Assembly (NCBI GenBank): GCA_017607445.1
Contig: JAEVHH010000003.1
Coordinates: 6,262,001-6,326,000 of the forward strand
Source: Histoplasma ohiense
Lineage: Eukaryota; Ascomycota; Eurotiomycetes; Onygenales; Ajellomycetaceae
Direction of reading: 5' to 3'
DNA length: 64,000 nucleotides
A program made the position numbers and the translations under genes. The notes beneath the pieces were generated by a model that was not told the origin of the DNA, ran no database searches, and was given only the letters and a program-made list of their open reading frames with translations. Below are positions 11,319-24,239 of this stretch, piece by piece (position 1 is the stretch's first letter; every line of letters begins with the position of its first letter).

Positions 11319-12606
11319 CAGCGTAGTCAGTTAACAGCCGAATGCTCATGCTGAACTGGGCTGAGTGCTTCAAATTTTTTACTAAATCTTCTCCAGGCTT
11401 GACTCATTTTTACAGAACATCGCTTCCGATAAGCACCTTTCACGGTGCAAATGCTTAGCAAGCCCAGGAATCCCCCAGAGGGTTTGACTATATTTAGGGT
11501 ACAGGCTCCAATAACAGTTGCTAGCTGTTATGTGTATGATCTTCTAATCGAGTGGCTAACCTGGCTGCCATGCCTGGTTGCTCTATAAGACCTAGGGAGA
11601 TTGATTTGATAAACTTCACATGCCAGAAATTCTTCAACGGAGCCGGATTTTTTTTGTTGCTTTTGCATATGTATCTAGATATAGACAAACGGGTTTGCGA
11701 CTTTGCAACCGATATTCTGTATATAAGGCAAGTCAATGCCATCACACCTCGCATCCATGTCATTCAGTATTCAAGCTCTCCAAATCCTAGAAACAGAAAC
11801 AAAAAGAGAAATGGGATTTAAAAGTTAAAATTTGGGGGGAAATTTTCAAAATTCAAATCATAGAAGCCCAGATTCGCTGGCGGCTACTCACCCAACTACT
11901 GACCGACCGTCGAGTGGCTTGAACGCGATCAATACCCCAGCGGGTGTGGCTAGGAGAGTTAGAAGATGCTACTGCTTTGCCCATGAAATGCTTGATGATG
12001 CCACCTTTTCCTTTTGGAGGACAGATACTCCTGTGGCCCGTTGAGGCACTCAGTGGCTTGGTTGCTTGCATTTCCTTATATTCGATTAGATCTGTGTCTA
12101 AATTGTGAGACAACTGAGTGAGCAGTGCTGAGGATTCCATAGCATGGAGTCCTGCAAAACTAGTCAAGGAGTAGTGCTAAAGAAAAAAAAATTGACTTGT
12201 GTAGTGGAATCGTGTCGTTACACTTCTGTTCGGGCAGAAGATAATGCTTTTGTGCAGTCCCACCAGGGTTGCCACATCAGGAATCTTAAATTAGGAGAAG
12301 GAAAATATTTGCTTTTCAGACAGTTTCTGTTTCCAATAGCACAGACATCATTTCTGCTCCCATGGACAAATTCACTGTAAAATGAATTAAAGAAAGGGAG
12401 TTTTGTTTGCTGGAGTTCCCTATTTCATCCATTGCTTGATTGAAACAGTGCATTTTGTTGCTTATTGCTGAAAAGGGAGAGATTATACCATTGCCACAGC
12501 CAAAGCACATGTACTGTGCACACTCACACATGGAAGTCCGGCACTCCCCAGTTCCAGTTACCAGTATGTTGTCTTCGGAAAGCATGTACCAAGCAGCGGA
12601 AGAGAT
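11319..12606. other. intergenic, no gene seen
   Basis: Short open frames on both strands (for example 11853-12167 minus and 12440-12667 plus) show no motif, no family match I recognise and no consistent splicing. Treated as non-coding or relics too decayed to read. Confidence 0.5.
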
Positions 12607-13187
12607 CTATGGTGGAACACTGAGACACATTATTGTTTTTTTCAGAAACAACACGTCTGAGCCGTGAGCACGCTCTTCCCAGTGCTCCGTCCACCATTCA
12701 CAGCTGAGATTTGAGGTGTCGTCAGGGAGACGAAGGCCACACTTTGTTGCTGGACCTAGACGAGAGAGCCTAGCCCTGATTGAGAGACCCTCAACACAGA
12801 GCTCGCGATATAGACTGGTGGCGGGGTCGCCGATCATGGCTCGCTGCCTGTTTTCGAAATATTGTGATCTGTCTGACAGTGGCGGAGAGACGGCTGGAAT
12901 GCTATCATCGAGTGGTCCGTGGGTTTCCATCGGAAGAGGAGCCCAGAGAAATCAGTGTGTCAAGAGCAAATTAAAGGAAAACAGTCATGACGGCAAGCTG
13001 CTCATGGCACGATTATGCAAAGGGCATGCAGGGTTTTGAGGGTGAAGATGACGGGGTTGGTGATGGTTGTTTGTTCTTGAGGCTGGAGATGAACGAAGAG
13101 ATTAAAGTTTCGTATGTCAAGGGTTATGCAGACTCTGCGGACGCCATTGAGGACTTGCCACGTCAGAGGGATTCAGTCAGGGGTTAG
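12607..13187. other. possible decayed coding fragments
   Basis: A minus-strand frame at 12607-12930 (107 residues, containing GLSIRARLSRLGPATKCGL) and a plus-strand frame at 12987-13187 (66 residues, containing GDGCLFLRLEMNEEIKVSYV) have protein-like composition. Neither carries a recognised domain or a plausible complete gene model. They may be fragments of dead genes or chance frames. Confidence 0.25.
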
Positions 13188-16100
13188 CGAGTTCAAGAAG
13201 CAGCTCATGGGAGATGAGTCGATGTCCCTGAGAGGATATAGGGGGTAGGGAGCTGCCACCGACAATCTCCCTCTCTAGTCCTGCGAGCTGGAGGTTGCCA
13301 GGCGCGAGAGTTGCTGCCGAAGATGTGTCAAGATTTCGGGAATTAGTCCTTTACAACAGAGAATAAGCCAGAAGTAGCCGGGCATGGTGAGGAGAGCAGA
13401 AGAAACAAAAGGGGAGGCTGGCAAGGTCTGATGTTGCGCGTGGAGCCGCACATTGATTGGCGGAGAGTTAATCTTGCTATCAGATGGCGCTAGTCTTCAT
13501 TTGACCTAGTTCATCTGGGCGTTGCTGACAAACCCAAATATTGAACAGCGCCAAACCGGGGAAATCTCCAAGTTGGTGACGGTTCATCGGAATGTCTCCT
13601 TGTTGACGGGGAGTGCAGCAACTACTCGATGTCCCTCAGCAGGGTTTGGGTTGTTGGAGGTTTTAATGCAACCAGCTACTCAAAGGACTAGCAACTGACA
13701 GCTCATCATCGACCTCACGGAGATAAATAAAAAGCCATCAGCCATCGATCCGGAGAACACAGCCTCTTGACTTTCCCCAATAGGGTGTGATATGCATATG
13801 CATACCATTTCTGCGTAGAGTCTCCGCTCTAGACCAAACGCCCATCTACCCAGGAAACGAAATCTATCTTGCACCATTGATCAGACGTCCGTTCTTAATG
13901 CATGCTGTGAGCCAACGGGACGAACGAAAGGCAATCAACCCCCATCCGCCAGCTGCACGGCAACAGGAGGTGGCGGGCATAGATTAAGCTGTCATACGCA
14001 CCTCTCTCCCGCTCACACAACGCAGACAAACTTACACCGTCATTTCGCACCGACATCCGCTCAGGCAGGATCATCATCTGTCAGACAAGATCCAAGATCC
14101 CAAACCCAGGCAACCAGGCACATCGCTAGATAATGATATGCATGATACTGGCCAGAAAAGAGGTGCATTACTAGATTTTTAAATTATTAGGAAAGCAAGT
14201 CACTGCCTCTTCTTTGTCAGGTATCTAGTCTTCTTGAGCCTTTCTCTTGACCAAGAAGTGACGGTTAAGCTACAGAAAAAAATAGTTATAAAAAAACGAA
14301 AGTGACCAGTTCATGGGTTTGATAACGATTTTCTGGATGGAAATGGAAGGTTTGAAGGTTTTTTTTTTGTTCCTTCTCTTCGAAGCCCAGGCAGGAGACT
14401 TTTCCCTCTTGTTCTATGCTCGACGGCGAGTCGGATCTAAAAATCACAACTGTTCGACCTCAAAACAAACAAACTTGATGACTTTCACTTTTTCACTTTA
14501 TAACTTTTTCAGTTTTTCTCTCGTAGAACCTAGATCGACGGCATAATTGGAATCTAGGTGAACAACAGTTGTTGTATAAACATCGTGAGCACGCAAGCAG
14601 GCGAGCAAGCATCCGGCATGGATCTAGTTTCCATTGACTGGAAGCATTGTGGTTTATGCATTTGTTCAAGGCAAAGCACGGCCAGGCAAGAAATGTAACA
14701 TTTGACTGTTTCACGCCAAACGCGACAGTTTTGACTTTGACGTTGTTGCTTGTCTCCTAGCCGGGGGATAACGGAACTACAGGGAATGATGACGAAATTA
14801 CCTGATCTCGTCTGGTCGCCCGAGTTTGTCAGTTATTCTTGGTTTATCAGGATGTGGTCTGGATGGTGGTGATGCGCAATGCAATAATACACGCCTTTGG
14901 TAACCTCGTATTAAATGGCGAAGAGCACAAACTAACCTCCGTAATAGCACGCGACCCTGGCGGGTTAGGATTCTGATCCACGAAATGGAACAAAAAAAGT
15001 AGAACTGGGAAGCATAAAGAAGCCATGACCACAAGAGCAGAAAAGATAAGGAACAAAAAGTATATCTCACCTTATTAATGATCATGATATCATTGCAGAA
15101 AATGCTTAAATCAAAGTTCAGTTTTCATCTCACAAAGTTCAATTGAGCCGTGGTAAATTACTCAGGCACAGGAACAGTACCAAAGACTAAATATACGGTA
15201 CTAAGTCAGTAATAACGACGGTATTGGTATTGTAAACGGCGTCCCGTACAGAACAACGGTATTCATTTCATCCCTAGCTGGGCTGTCATGATAATGATAT
15301 CATATATCAAAAGTCACGAAAATAAATAGCCGTGGTGGAAACGACGCGAAGAAATTGCCGTGTGCAGCCATCCAATTAAGGGAACCACTTCGACTTTCCC
15401 AGTTTGTTCCCCTTGGTATCAACCCGTTTGTTTCCCCTGTCCTCCATGGAGAACTGCTCCAGTTGATCACCGCCAGCTCTGCCCATTCTTGCAGATCTAC
15501 TCAATCACCATTAGAGGTCAAATGGCAGCCCTGGAAGGCAAAAGAAACACACACAAGAAAAAATATACACAGGGCATAATTGGATGCCGTTTGTTCTTCG
15601 CAAATGTACTGTACAAAATTAAATTTTAAAATCTTTTCAAAAAAAAAATAAATATGATATAATAAGCGCGACTCTTTGCAAATTTCACGCGCGCTATAAC
15701 CAATCAGCGCGTCACCCGAGCTCGGAATACCGACGTATCCATGGTTTCAAACATTTCTCGTCGAAGATATCATAATGCTTGACTGACTGACTTGCCTTAG
15801 CAAGGGTCTCCTGTCAGCAGCAGCGCAGCCACCTTTGTTTTTTGTTTTTTCCCTTCATTATCGGCATGTCTAACGTTTCACTGACTGAAAACTCCAGGCG
15901 GAGAAGTTGCATGTCTTCGGAAATTTGAAATTTTTGTTGCGGCTCAGCAAGGGCCTGCAAACCTTATTTTGCTTTGCTTCTGAGGAATTTTAGGAAAGAT
16001 GGAGAAGATTTGAAGATAATAATAGCTTAAAGTTTTTTTATTTTTTTGTCAGAGGCTTTGGCCCAGCATCCACAACTTGTTGAGGGAAATGTGGAATGAT

Positions 16101-19100
16101 GAAATCCAGACTTCAATAATCCAGAATATGCTGCTCGACAGGATGGAGTTTGTCCTTCCAACGGACTGTCCTTCTTGAAAGCCTCTTTCACCTTGCAAGG
16201 TAAAGGATCCCTTGTAACCGAGCACATGCTACCCGGTCCTCTGATGACGAGGAACCAGGCCGAACGGTTTCTGTTGCCCTCCATTCCAGACAATGCTAGG
16301 AGGCTTCTCAGCTTCATTGGCAACAGAGCTTGTACTGTGCGTATCCGTTCCGTTACATCCCTTAGTCTTGAGTGATGACACGCCCATCTGGCGTTTCTTT
16401 TGCTTTCAACTGCCAAGCTATCATGTTTTTTATTCGAGCAGAGAAATTGGAAACAGACAACCGTTTTCATTTTATCTTGATTTCGATATTTCGATCCGTG
16501 GGCTTACCAAATTGCTCATTTATCTTAACTTCAACTACTCCGTATCATTGCACAGAGTTCAGTGTATTTTTAGAACCCACGATGTTGGCGTATCGAACGA
16601 GTACAGTACACTGTACCATACAAACCTCCACCCAGACCGAAGCATCGAGACTCAAAGTCGACATACTTATGAACAACTCATTAACCCGACTTAGAAGCTT
16701 GAACTTTCGTTAGCAATATTATGCGGGGGAAGTGGCGAGTCCTCAGTGCACAGAAGCGTGTGAAGTCCCCTGTTTGATGTGAAATCCCCCCTCGGTCAAG
16801 GAGAATTCAAACCGTGGGGGCAAAAGGCGAGAAGTTCTTCGGCAATAGGAGGAGAGCACTCAGACAGGTTAAGATTCATCCATTCTGAGCCGTGGCCAAG
16901 AGACCACAGGGGACAGTACAGTACAGCCTCCTTGCCCCTTTGGCAGACTTAGGCGTACTCCAACTCAGCTAGCCCTCTGCATATGGAGTCGTGGACTACT
17001 CAAGGGAACGCGGGCGCTTAGATTGATTGTACTGTACATACTGTGTCATCGATCGATGAATCTGGTCGCGCTTAGGGTTTGCTTGAAAGTTGAGATGGAC
17101 GAATTGTTCTGTAACTATCAGTACGGGGATTCGTCGTAAAATATCAAACATCCCCGGCCTTGCATCTCGCGATTCCCAGTTCAATGGCCTCCTCCAGCCT
17201 CTGATTTGCTGCCAGATCTCAGATGCCAGACGCACTATTTGACGCAATGGATTCCATAAAGCTGAGCCTCCTTTTAGCATTCTCTTGTCCAAGACTCCGT
17301 GAGCGAATTCCTCCTTTCTTTGCCAACGCACGTCATTTGGATCAAGCAATACAATACAACGCAACGCAACGCAACGCGACTGTAACCAGCCGATTTACAT
17401 CTGTGAGAGGGGTTTATTATTAATAAATTGTTTTTGAATGAGTGGACAAGGTTGGAAGGTTTTTTGGATGCCAGGGGTGCTTTGTGGGAGTTTTTAGAAC
17501 CAATCCCATGGCAATGGTTATTCATGCATACGGGGGTGGGGGTTTTTTTTTTTTTCGTCCATCCACACACGAATCCCTTGGGCTGATTTGAGCCTCAGTA
17601 TTGTCAGTGATGAAATGGGCTGGGAACGCATATGCCCCCCCATCGCCGGCTGAGCAGGCCCTGGCTTGATTATTCAAATCCAAAACGCATGCCCAAGCCT
17701 AATCGAGGACACAGCTGACGAAGGATCTTCAAGAATAGGAAATACATTTTCTACAGACACCATTTTTGTGCAGTAAGGGTCAACTCTCATCGGATGTAGA
17801 AGACAACAACTCTTGGGTTCAAACCCCATAGCTTATTTGAATTAAGTTGTTAGTATCGGGCGGTCCGTACGGTACCTGAGTAATGTTCCGTACAGTATGT
17901 ATGGTTGCGCCAATGAGCTGTATTGAATCGACATGGGGAAGTTGCTATAACTAACTTAAACAATCAATATTGAAAAAGCGGAGAAGCTACTGATAAAGCA
18001 ACTTGAGCAGCAACGATAAACCGCAGTTTCAGAAGGGCTGTTTCGCCGTCAGCGGATGGATAAGTAGGTTCATTCATTTTTCGTGCTTGTGCTTTGTGCG
18101 ACCATAATCCCGGGCATAAAATACACGGAGCATCGAAAAACCCGGGGTAACCTCGCGGTGATATTTATATCTTCGGACCCATTAAATTCATGCCTTTTTC
18201 TGCCCCGAGAAGCTTTGTTGCTTCTAGCATTGATGGTATCGGTTAGCTATGGAGCTGTCCCATACAGAGTTTAACGAGTTTAACTACGCCGTAATTCTTT
18301 GTTCCTTGGACGTTCAAATTACATCTCCACAACCCGATCTCACGTTTCAGAGTTTCTTTGTGTACCGTATATCCAATGGTTCAATTTAACTGCATCGGCT
18401 TGAAACTGCAGCAAGTACATCGTACATCTATGTCCAGATATTTAACGCCTGAATATTTATTGAGCACAGGGTATTTTGGGCAGCTTCTTCAGCTTTTGTC
18501 TGCTCTGTTTCAAAACTGCATGTTCCTCATAGCTGTTGGGTGGACAAAGTTTGTAATTTCATCATTGCATAGTTAACATTTAACTTAACTCCTGTTAGTG
18601 AACCAGAGATGGGATATTGTGAACCAAAAGACGAAGCTGCTAACTGGTCGCATAGGATATTGAAAGAAAAGGAGATTGATTGCTGATAGTTAATGCAGAA
18701 GGAAGTGTAAGTTTGTTTGTCACACTTGCTCCAAATACTTGCCTAAAACCTGAAAACTCATGTATAACATAGTTTTGTAAGTACCAAATAGAGTAGTTAT
18801 ATATTGGGATGACGTACTGAGGTACTGTATATATACGTTTCGATGTGGTCTCTCCGTCACCATGCACTCAGTCTTAAGACGATGCTGTATTATGCTATCA
18901 GCATAGTTGATTATCTTTCTGAGAAGAAGTACTGTAAAGAACAAGGCTTAAAACTGTATTCTCCGAACCCCGAGTGTTTGTCTGCTAGGCGCACATGCAG
19001 GATTCCTTTCATGTCTACACGGCCTGCTGCTTGCATCGGTTTCGCAATTTGCATTGACTTCTGGGCTTACAGAATCCGCATGAACTCAGGAGGGCGTTCT

Positions 19101-21875
19101 AGAATCTACTTCAGCGCGCCCGAAATAAACATTCCTTCAACTTCTCTGCATCTGTTTGTGGTGTGGTTGTATATGTGATATGATTGATAGATAACCTCTT
19201 GTGCTTCTTTCGCCTGACAGCGAGGTTTTTTCAGTCTTCTCTGATTTTGCTGCCAAGGTAGTAGGAATTTGATCTCTTCCGGTTTATTTTGAAGGCTCAA
19301 TAAGAGAGGAATAGAAAATAACTTAGAATGAGTGGGGTCTACCTAGGATATCGGATGTGCTATTCTTTTTCATAGCTGCGAGCTCAATTCAAACGTCTCC
19401 ATTCCGAATATAACTATGGCTCAGCATATGATGATAAAAGCAACCAGATTTATCAATACATGAAAAGTATTCATGACATGGAGAGTGCGCAGGATACTCC
19501 TGAAGACACGGCAAGTAATTTAACTAACCAAGTGAGGACATTAGGGGTGATTTAACTCTAAGGGATTAATCATTACCCGTTGTGCCTGATATCCCTAGAA
19601 CTTAGTTGATCTCTGCGCTGGTCTGAGTGCATTATTGGCCTCAGTCGAACCACAATTTTGAGCCCACGCGTTGGAGTTATTTGTCCCCGGTATTCGTAAT
19701 TCCATAGTGATTATTAATGTAGAGAGAAACAGCTGTGCAGACAACAATCAATAATTACTCTGTTCATGGATCAATATTACTATTGACCGATGCAGCAAAA
19801 GTATTTCTTAAGCTTTCGCATTGTCGTAATCTTTGTCAGTTATTGCCGTATTGTAGTTATAATATTATACAGAACAGGTAACTTACAAAATTCTCCCTGC
19901 TACATTTCCACCATATACAGTACATATATTTATATATGAAATTAAATTCTTCTTATCCATGATCAGCCTGAACTAGTTATGCATTGAGAAGTGCAGATTG
20001 TTCCCTTCTTCCAACTATCTCCTTGATAGAAGAGATGAGGGAAGAAAATTAAATATATGTATGCAGATACTGTACTACTGTACATCTTTTCTTGCTTGCA
20101 ATGTGGTAGAAGAGTGTGGTGACTTGGAAATTTAAATAGATCGATATAAACTAGCAGATTTGTTATATTGTTATAGTCGATAGGCAGTTCTTTATGTCCT
20201 CTAACGGGTTCTCTCCTCTCTTCTCGCTGTTTCCAGTCCCAGGAGGGGTTGTTCTCCGTTTTTATGGTGGGCGACCTCAGACCCCCTTTGAAGCTGAGTT
20301 CTGCATCATGCTCCTTTGCCAGTAATCATGTTATGGGTGTTTTTCAGCTTCGATGATGATTTTAATTTATTTTAATATCCCCTCCCCCACATCGCATTCT
20401 TTCTTTGGCTTGGACATGTATGTTAATGTTCTGTTATTCGGAAGAAAGGAGTGAGTTATTTGGTTTAATTAATTGGGTGTTTAACTTAAGGGGATGAGCG
20501 AAGTTAGCATAACCATACAATCGAGACAACTAAAGGTTAGGGTGAGGATTGCCTTGGAGTAGGTTGGGTTACTTAGGTATTTTTGCTCAGGCCTCGCCGC
20601 ATCGGGACATATTCGACGAAGATTCATTTGAGGGTTTTCCTTTCTTTCTTCTTCCTCTTTTTATCCCCCTTGTCCTTCATTCCTTTCACTGCTTTCTTTC
20701 TATTTTTCTGGAAGCAGGATTTGTGTGAGATGAGTTATGCAACCGTTTCGTTCTGTGGTTAACTTACGCTACAAGGGTACAGGTGCCTATCTACCAGAAA
20801 AGCCTAAAATATATCCCAAAGTTATGATATTTTGGTCAGAAAAGTAATAGCAGCACGAGAATGTAGAATAGGAGCTGGGGACAAATATGCAAGCGACCAA
20901 AGAGCCCCGCATCATAAAAACTGGGCAGGCTCGGTAGAACCTTCAAAGCTCCCGTGGAATCGCCAGGTCAGCTCATTATTCGACCCTTTAATCTTTTGCG
21001 CGCGAGGCCAAGGAACCCTGGATTCCATTGGGGCCGCACGATCGACGGCTGGACGAAAGCAAGGAACCATTCCCACTTCCATCCATAATTTTTGTTCTGG
21101 AGAGTCGATGACGAGTCCTAGGGTTCTGCTGACCGAGCGAATTATGGATAGAAGACAGGAGGTTAATCTGTAGATTTCTGGTACAGGGTCTGCTACATTT
21201 ATTTGCCTGCTGCTGTACGCAATGAAAGTGTTTGACGTCCTTCGGTGATGATGCGACAGCCTTGTTTCTTGGAGATTTTTGAGGGGTGACTTAAAGTATT
21301 GATTTTAAGAACTAGTCATTTGAATACCGATTGGAGACTAATGGATTATTTAAACTGGTGTTCTTGTTTCAAGAAACGATGCCAAAGGATTGGCAACTTG
21401 TGTGGGAAGTCGTGCAGTGGAGCGGGCGCGTTTGGTTTGACGCGATGTCTAACTACCAGTGAATACGGGGAAAAAACCATCGACATGGATTGCGAGCCCG
21501 TGGCCTCTCCAATGAGAACCTCCAATAATCCCAAGATAGAGAGATCAATTGCTTGCTTGCTTCGAGGAAATCATACCAGGTTACAAGGGTCCAAACTTTG
21601 AGACGCGATGCGACAAAACCAAACCCAAAACCAAAACCGGAACCAGGAACCAACCAGTGAACTGGGACGTGAAATGGGATACGGACAGGACAGAGAGACG
21701 GGGACGGGACAGGATGGGACAGAGGGAGGCGAGATGAGAATGAGACCTGGGATCGAATCGAAGGGAACCTGACCTCACCAACAATCGATACTTGGGGGGT
21801 GATTGTTTTAAGTAGCTGTCGAGAGTTGAGCGTAGCTGTATGTATTACATACAGCAGCTCCTCCGTATTGTACAG
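13188..21875. other. gene-poor region of about 8.7 kb
   Basis: I see no gene that can be defended here. Open frames are short and without motifs. One minus frame at 16996-17364 (containing FDILRRIPVLIVTEQFVHL) looks slightly protein-like but is isolated. Base composition is AT-leaning, most strongly at about 18.0-20.5 kb. No tRNA, rRNA, LTR pair or terminal inverted repeat was recognised. It may consist of old, diverged transposon sequence. Confidence 0.5.
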
Positions 21876-21887
21876 TACATACATACA

Positions 21888-21917
<30 letters not shown>
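21876..21917. repeat. ACAT microsatellite
   Basis: About ten tandem copies of ACAT. The open frames crossing it, with repeated Tyr-Ile-His-Thr or Val-Cys-Met-Tyr, are repeat artefacts. Confidence 0.95.
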
Positions 21918-21919
<2 letters not shown>

Positions 21920-24239
21920 GATACAGTACAGTACACTCCAGTGACCAAATACAGCCTCCGCAGCAGCCAGGCCAATCACCCAGCGCAGGCCAGCGTCGGT
22001 TGAGCCTCCCCAAACCGCCTCCGGAGCCCGTTTCGAGCTAGCCGGGCCTGGGGTACGGGGCCTGCAGGTAACGATTCCTTACTGTAAGCCCGTACCTGAC
22101 TCTGTCAGTTTCGTCTTCTATTTCTTCTCCTCCACCTCCTCCTCCCATCTTCTTCCTCTTCTCCTCCGTGTCTCATCTCCATCATTTCTCTCTCTCCCTC
22201 ATCTCTCCTCCTCCTTTCTCTCTCTCTCCCTCCCTCTGGAGAGAGCCCTTCCTCCTCTCCTCCTCTCCTCCCCTCGTTAACCTGTAACTCCCAGGAGAGA
22301 AATCTGGGGAATCTGGTCTGTCTGGTGTGGCTGGCTAGGATCGTTGGCTGTCATCCAGTCAACTTTGTCGTCTCCCACCTTTCTTCCGTTTCTCCTAAAA
22401 CCGTCCTCTCGTGTCGAGCCTTTTTTTCTTTCGTGGGTCCGTCTTCCTGGCCTTCGATTCTCGACTCCGCTCCCTCTTCTTCCTCCCGCACCGTCTCCTT
22501 TTATTCGCCCTCGCTCCCCTCCATCCTCCACCATCCTTCCCCATTTTTTTCGATGGTGTCTCTCTCCAATTGTGACGTTGACGGTTCTTTGATTGCCAAC
22601 TACCTCACTTAGTTAGAAAGGAAGAAGAGAGTGAGACCAATTTTTATAAAAAGGATAAAAAAACCAAAAATAACAATAGGAGCAAAAAAGGAGCAAAAAA
22701 AGGAGCAAAAAAATTTTTCCTTGGACCGTCTGCTCGAGGACTCTTTTTCTTCTGCGAAAGGTAAGCTGAATCAATTGAAATTTTTTTTTAATATCTTGCT
22801 CCCCGTCTACCACACTCCAACCACTCTCCCCTCGAGTCTACTACCAACGAGGCCAATGCCCGATCCCTCGTGTACGTCCGTCCTTTCCTCCCTGTCTACG
22901 TCCGTCTACAGTCCACTCCAATTGTCCATTGGCAAGCGATCATCAGATTGGACGCAAAAAGAAGAAAAAAAAACCGAATACATGTCTAGGCTACAGCATG
23001 CTCCTAGCTCGAGGGCAGGTGTGTCGGTCGGTTTGTTCCCGTTTCGAAAGCTGGTCGACTCGGAAAGGACATCATTTACCGTTGTATATCGGTTAGGTAA
23101 AGCGAATGGTCGACTGAAAAAAAGTCTGGTGGTTGTGGCTCATCCACACGGGAAAAATTTGCATCTGATCTTAAATAGCCCAGACTTTCATATGCCTTGA
23201 TCAATGCATGCATATAGGGGCATGGGGGCTGGGCTGTCTCGATGATACTCATATCCAACAGGGGACTTACCGACACATCTCAATTCGTCACTTCTGTTCC
23301 CACCAACCAACCCTAAGTCTAGTTTTACCTTACAACGTTGTCTGATTTGGAGCCTGGTCGAATACTATACTAACAGCTAACATTTTATAAATAAAAATTA
23401 GATCTCAACATCTAAGCCGTTGACGCTCTGATTGCGTTCCGCAAGGATTGCTTTCATACCGCGGACACATCCACATCCAAGTGAGGCAAGCCCGCGAAGG
23501 TACGCTCCAGTCCCCGCTGTTCCCAAATGGCCCCTTTTATTTCTACCTCACTCCAGAAAGGGCCAGGACCCTTCTGGAGCATATTGAACACAATTGACTT
23601 TTGTCCCTAGACTTGTGCACAATTGCACCTTGTGGAAACTTCGTTTTCCCACATCGGCCTTCTAGCTGCTTAACTTGTGGGCTTGACAGGTGGAGACGTT
23701 GACTCGTCGTTCACCCGGCCTTTGCCATCGATTTTCGAATTCAGCTTTTACACTCGAGTTCCAGAATAGATGACGCGACTGCTGCTGAAGAAAGGGTGAT
23801 CATTTGCCCTTCTTTCTCAACGTCAAACTGGGTATAACTCCCCATTCCCTCATTCATTCCCCCCCCACTTAAGATTGTCCTGTAAAATTTCCTATACAAG
23901 GCTTACGCCCGAGATGGATTGCTGCTGACACAAGTACATCTTTCTAGCTTTTACTCTCAGTTTTATTTTGTATTTGGTCGACTGACCTCTTCACCTTAAA
24001 ACGTGCCGATTATTATCGACACATAACTCTCTTTAATATTTCACACCAACTAATTTTCAATCTCTTACCATCCATCTTGATACACGACAGTTACTCTCTT
24101 TTAACTTCCGTCGTTTCTTTTTTCAACTTTTGAGATATACGGGTTATATTCCAGGCCCTCTCTTTTGCGACAAATAAAACGTGGAAACGTTTCGAAGTGG
24201 CCTCCAACCCTTTTCGATTTCACCCTAAACGTTATCAAT
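21918..24239 (+). promoter_or_regulatory. long pyrimidine-rich upstream region of the cyclin gene
   Basis: About 2.3 kb precede the cyclin start. From about 22100 to 22560 the plus strand is strongly C/T-rich with CTCC and CTTC runs, typical of transcription start regions in filamentous fungi. A good splice donor (AAAG then GTAAGC) lies at about 22760, and AG acceptors with T-rich approaches lie near 23980 and 24155. A spliced or very long 5' leader is therefore plausible. Short upstream frames occur, for example one of 19 codons starting at 22553. None is convincing as a separate gene. The regulatory role is inferred. Confidence 0.45.

Noticed and set aside
16027..16470. A 147-residue minus-strand open frame
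   Set aside because: No domain, odd composition and no promoter or splice context; a chance frame is more likely.
17760..17835. Possible tRNA, from a GGGTTCAAACCCC T-arm-like sequence
   Set aside because: No acceptor stem, D-arm or anticodon stem of the right spacing can be formed around it.
154..21917. The GTAT tract near the left end and the ACAT tract at 21.9 kb as inverted ends of one large element
   Set aside because: Simple tetranucleotide repeats are common; no sequence beyond the repeat unit is shared.
22325..22612. Ser/Pro-rich frames in the region upstream of the cyclin gene
   Set aside because: They follow directly from C/T-rich DNA and have no conserved features.
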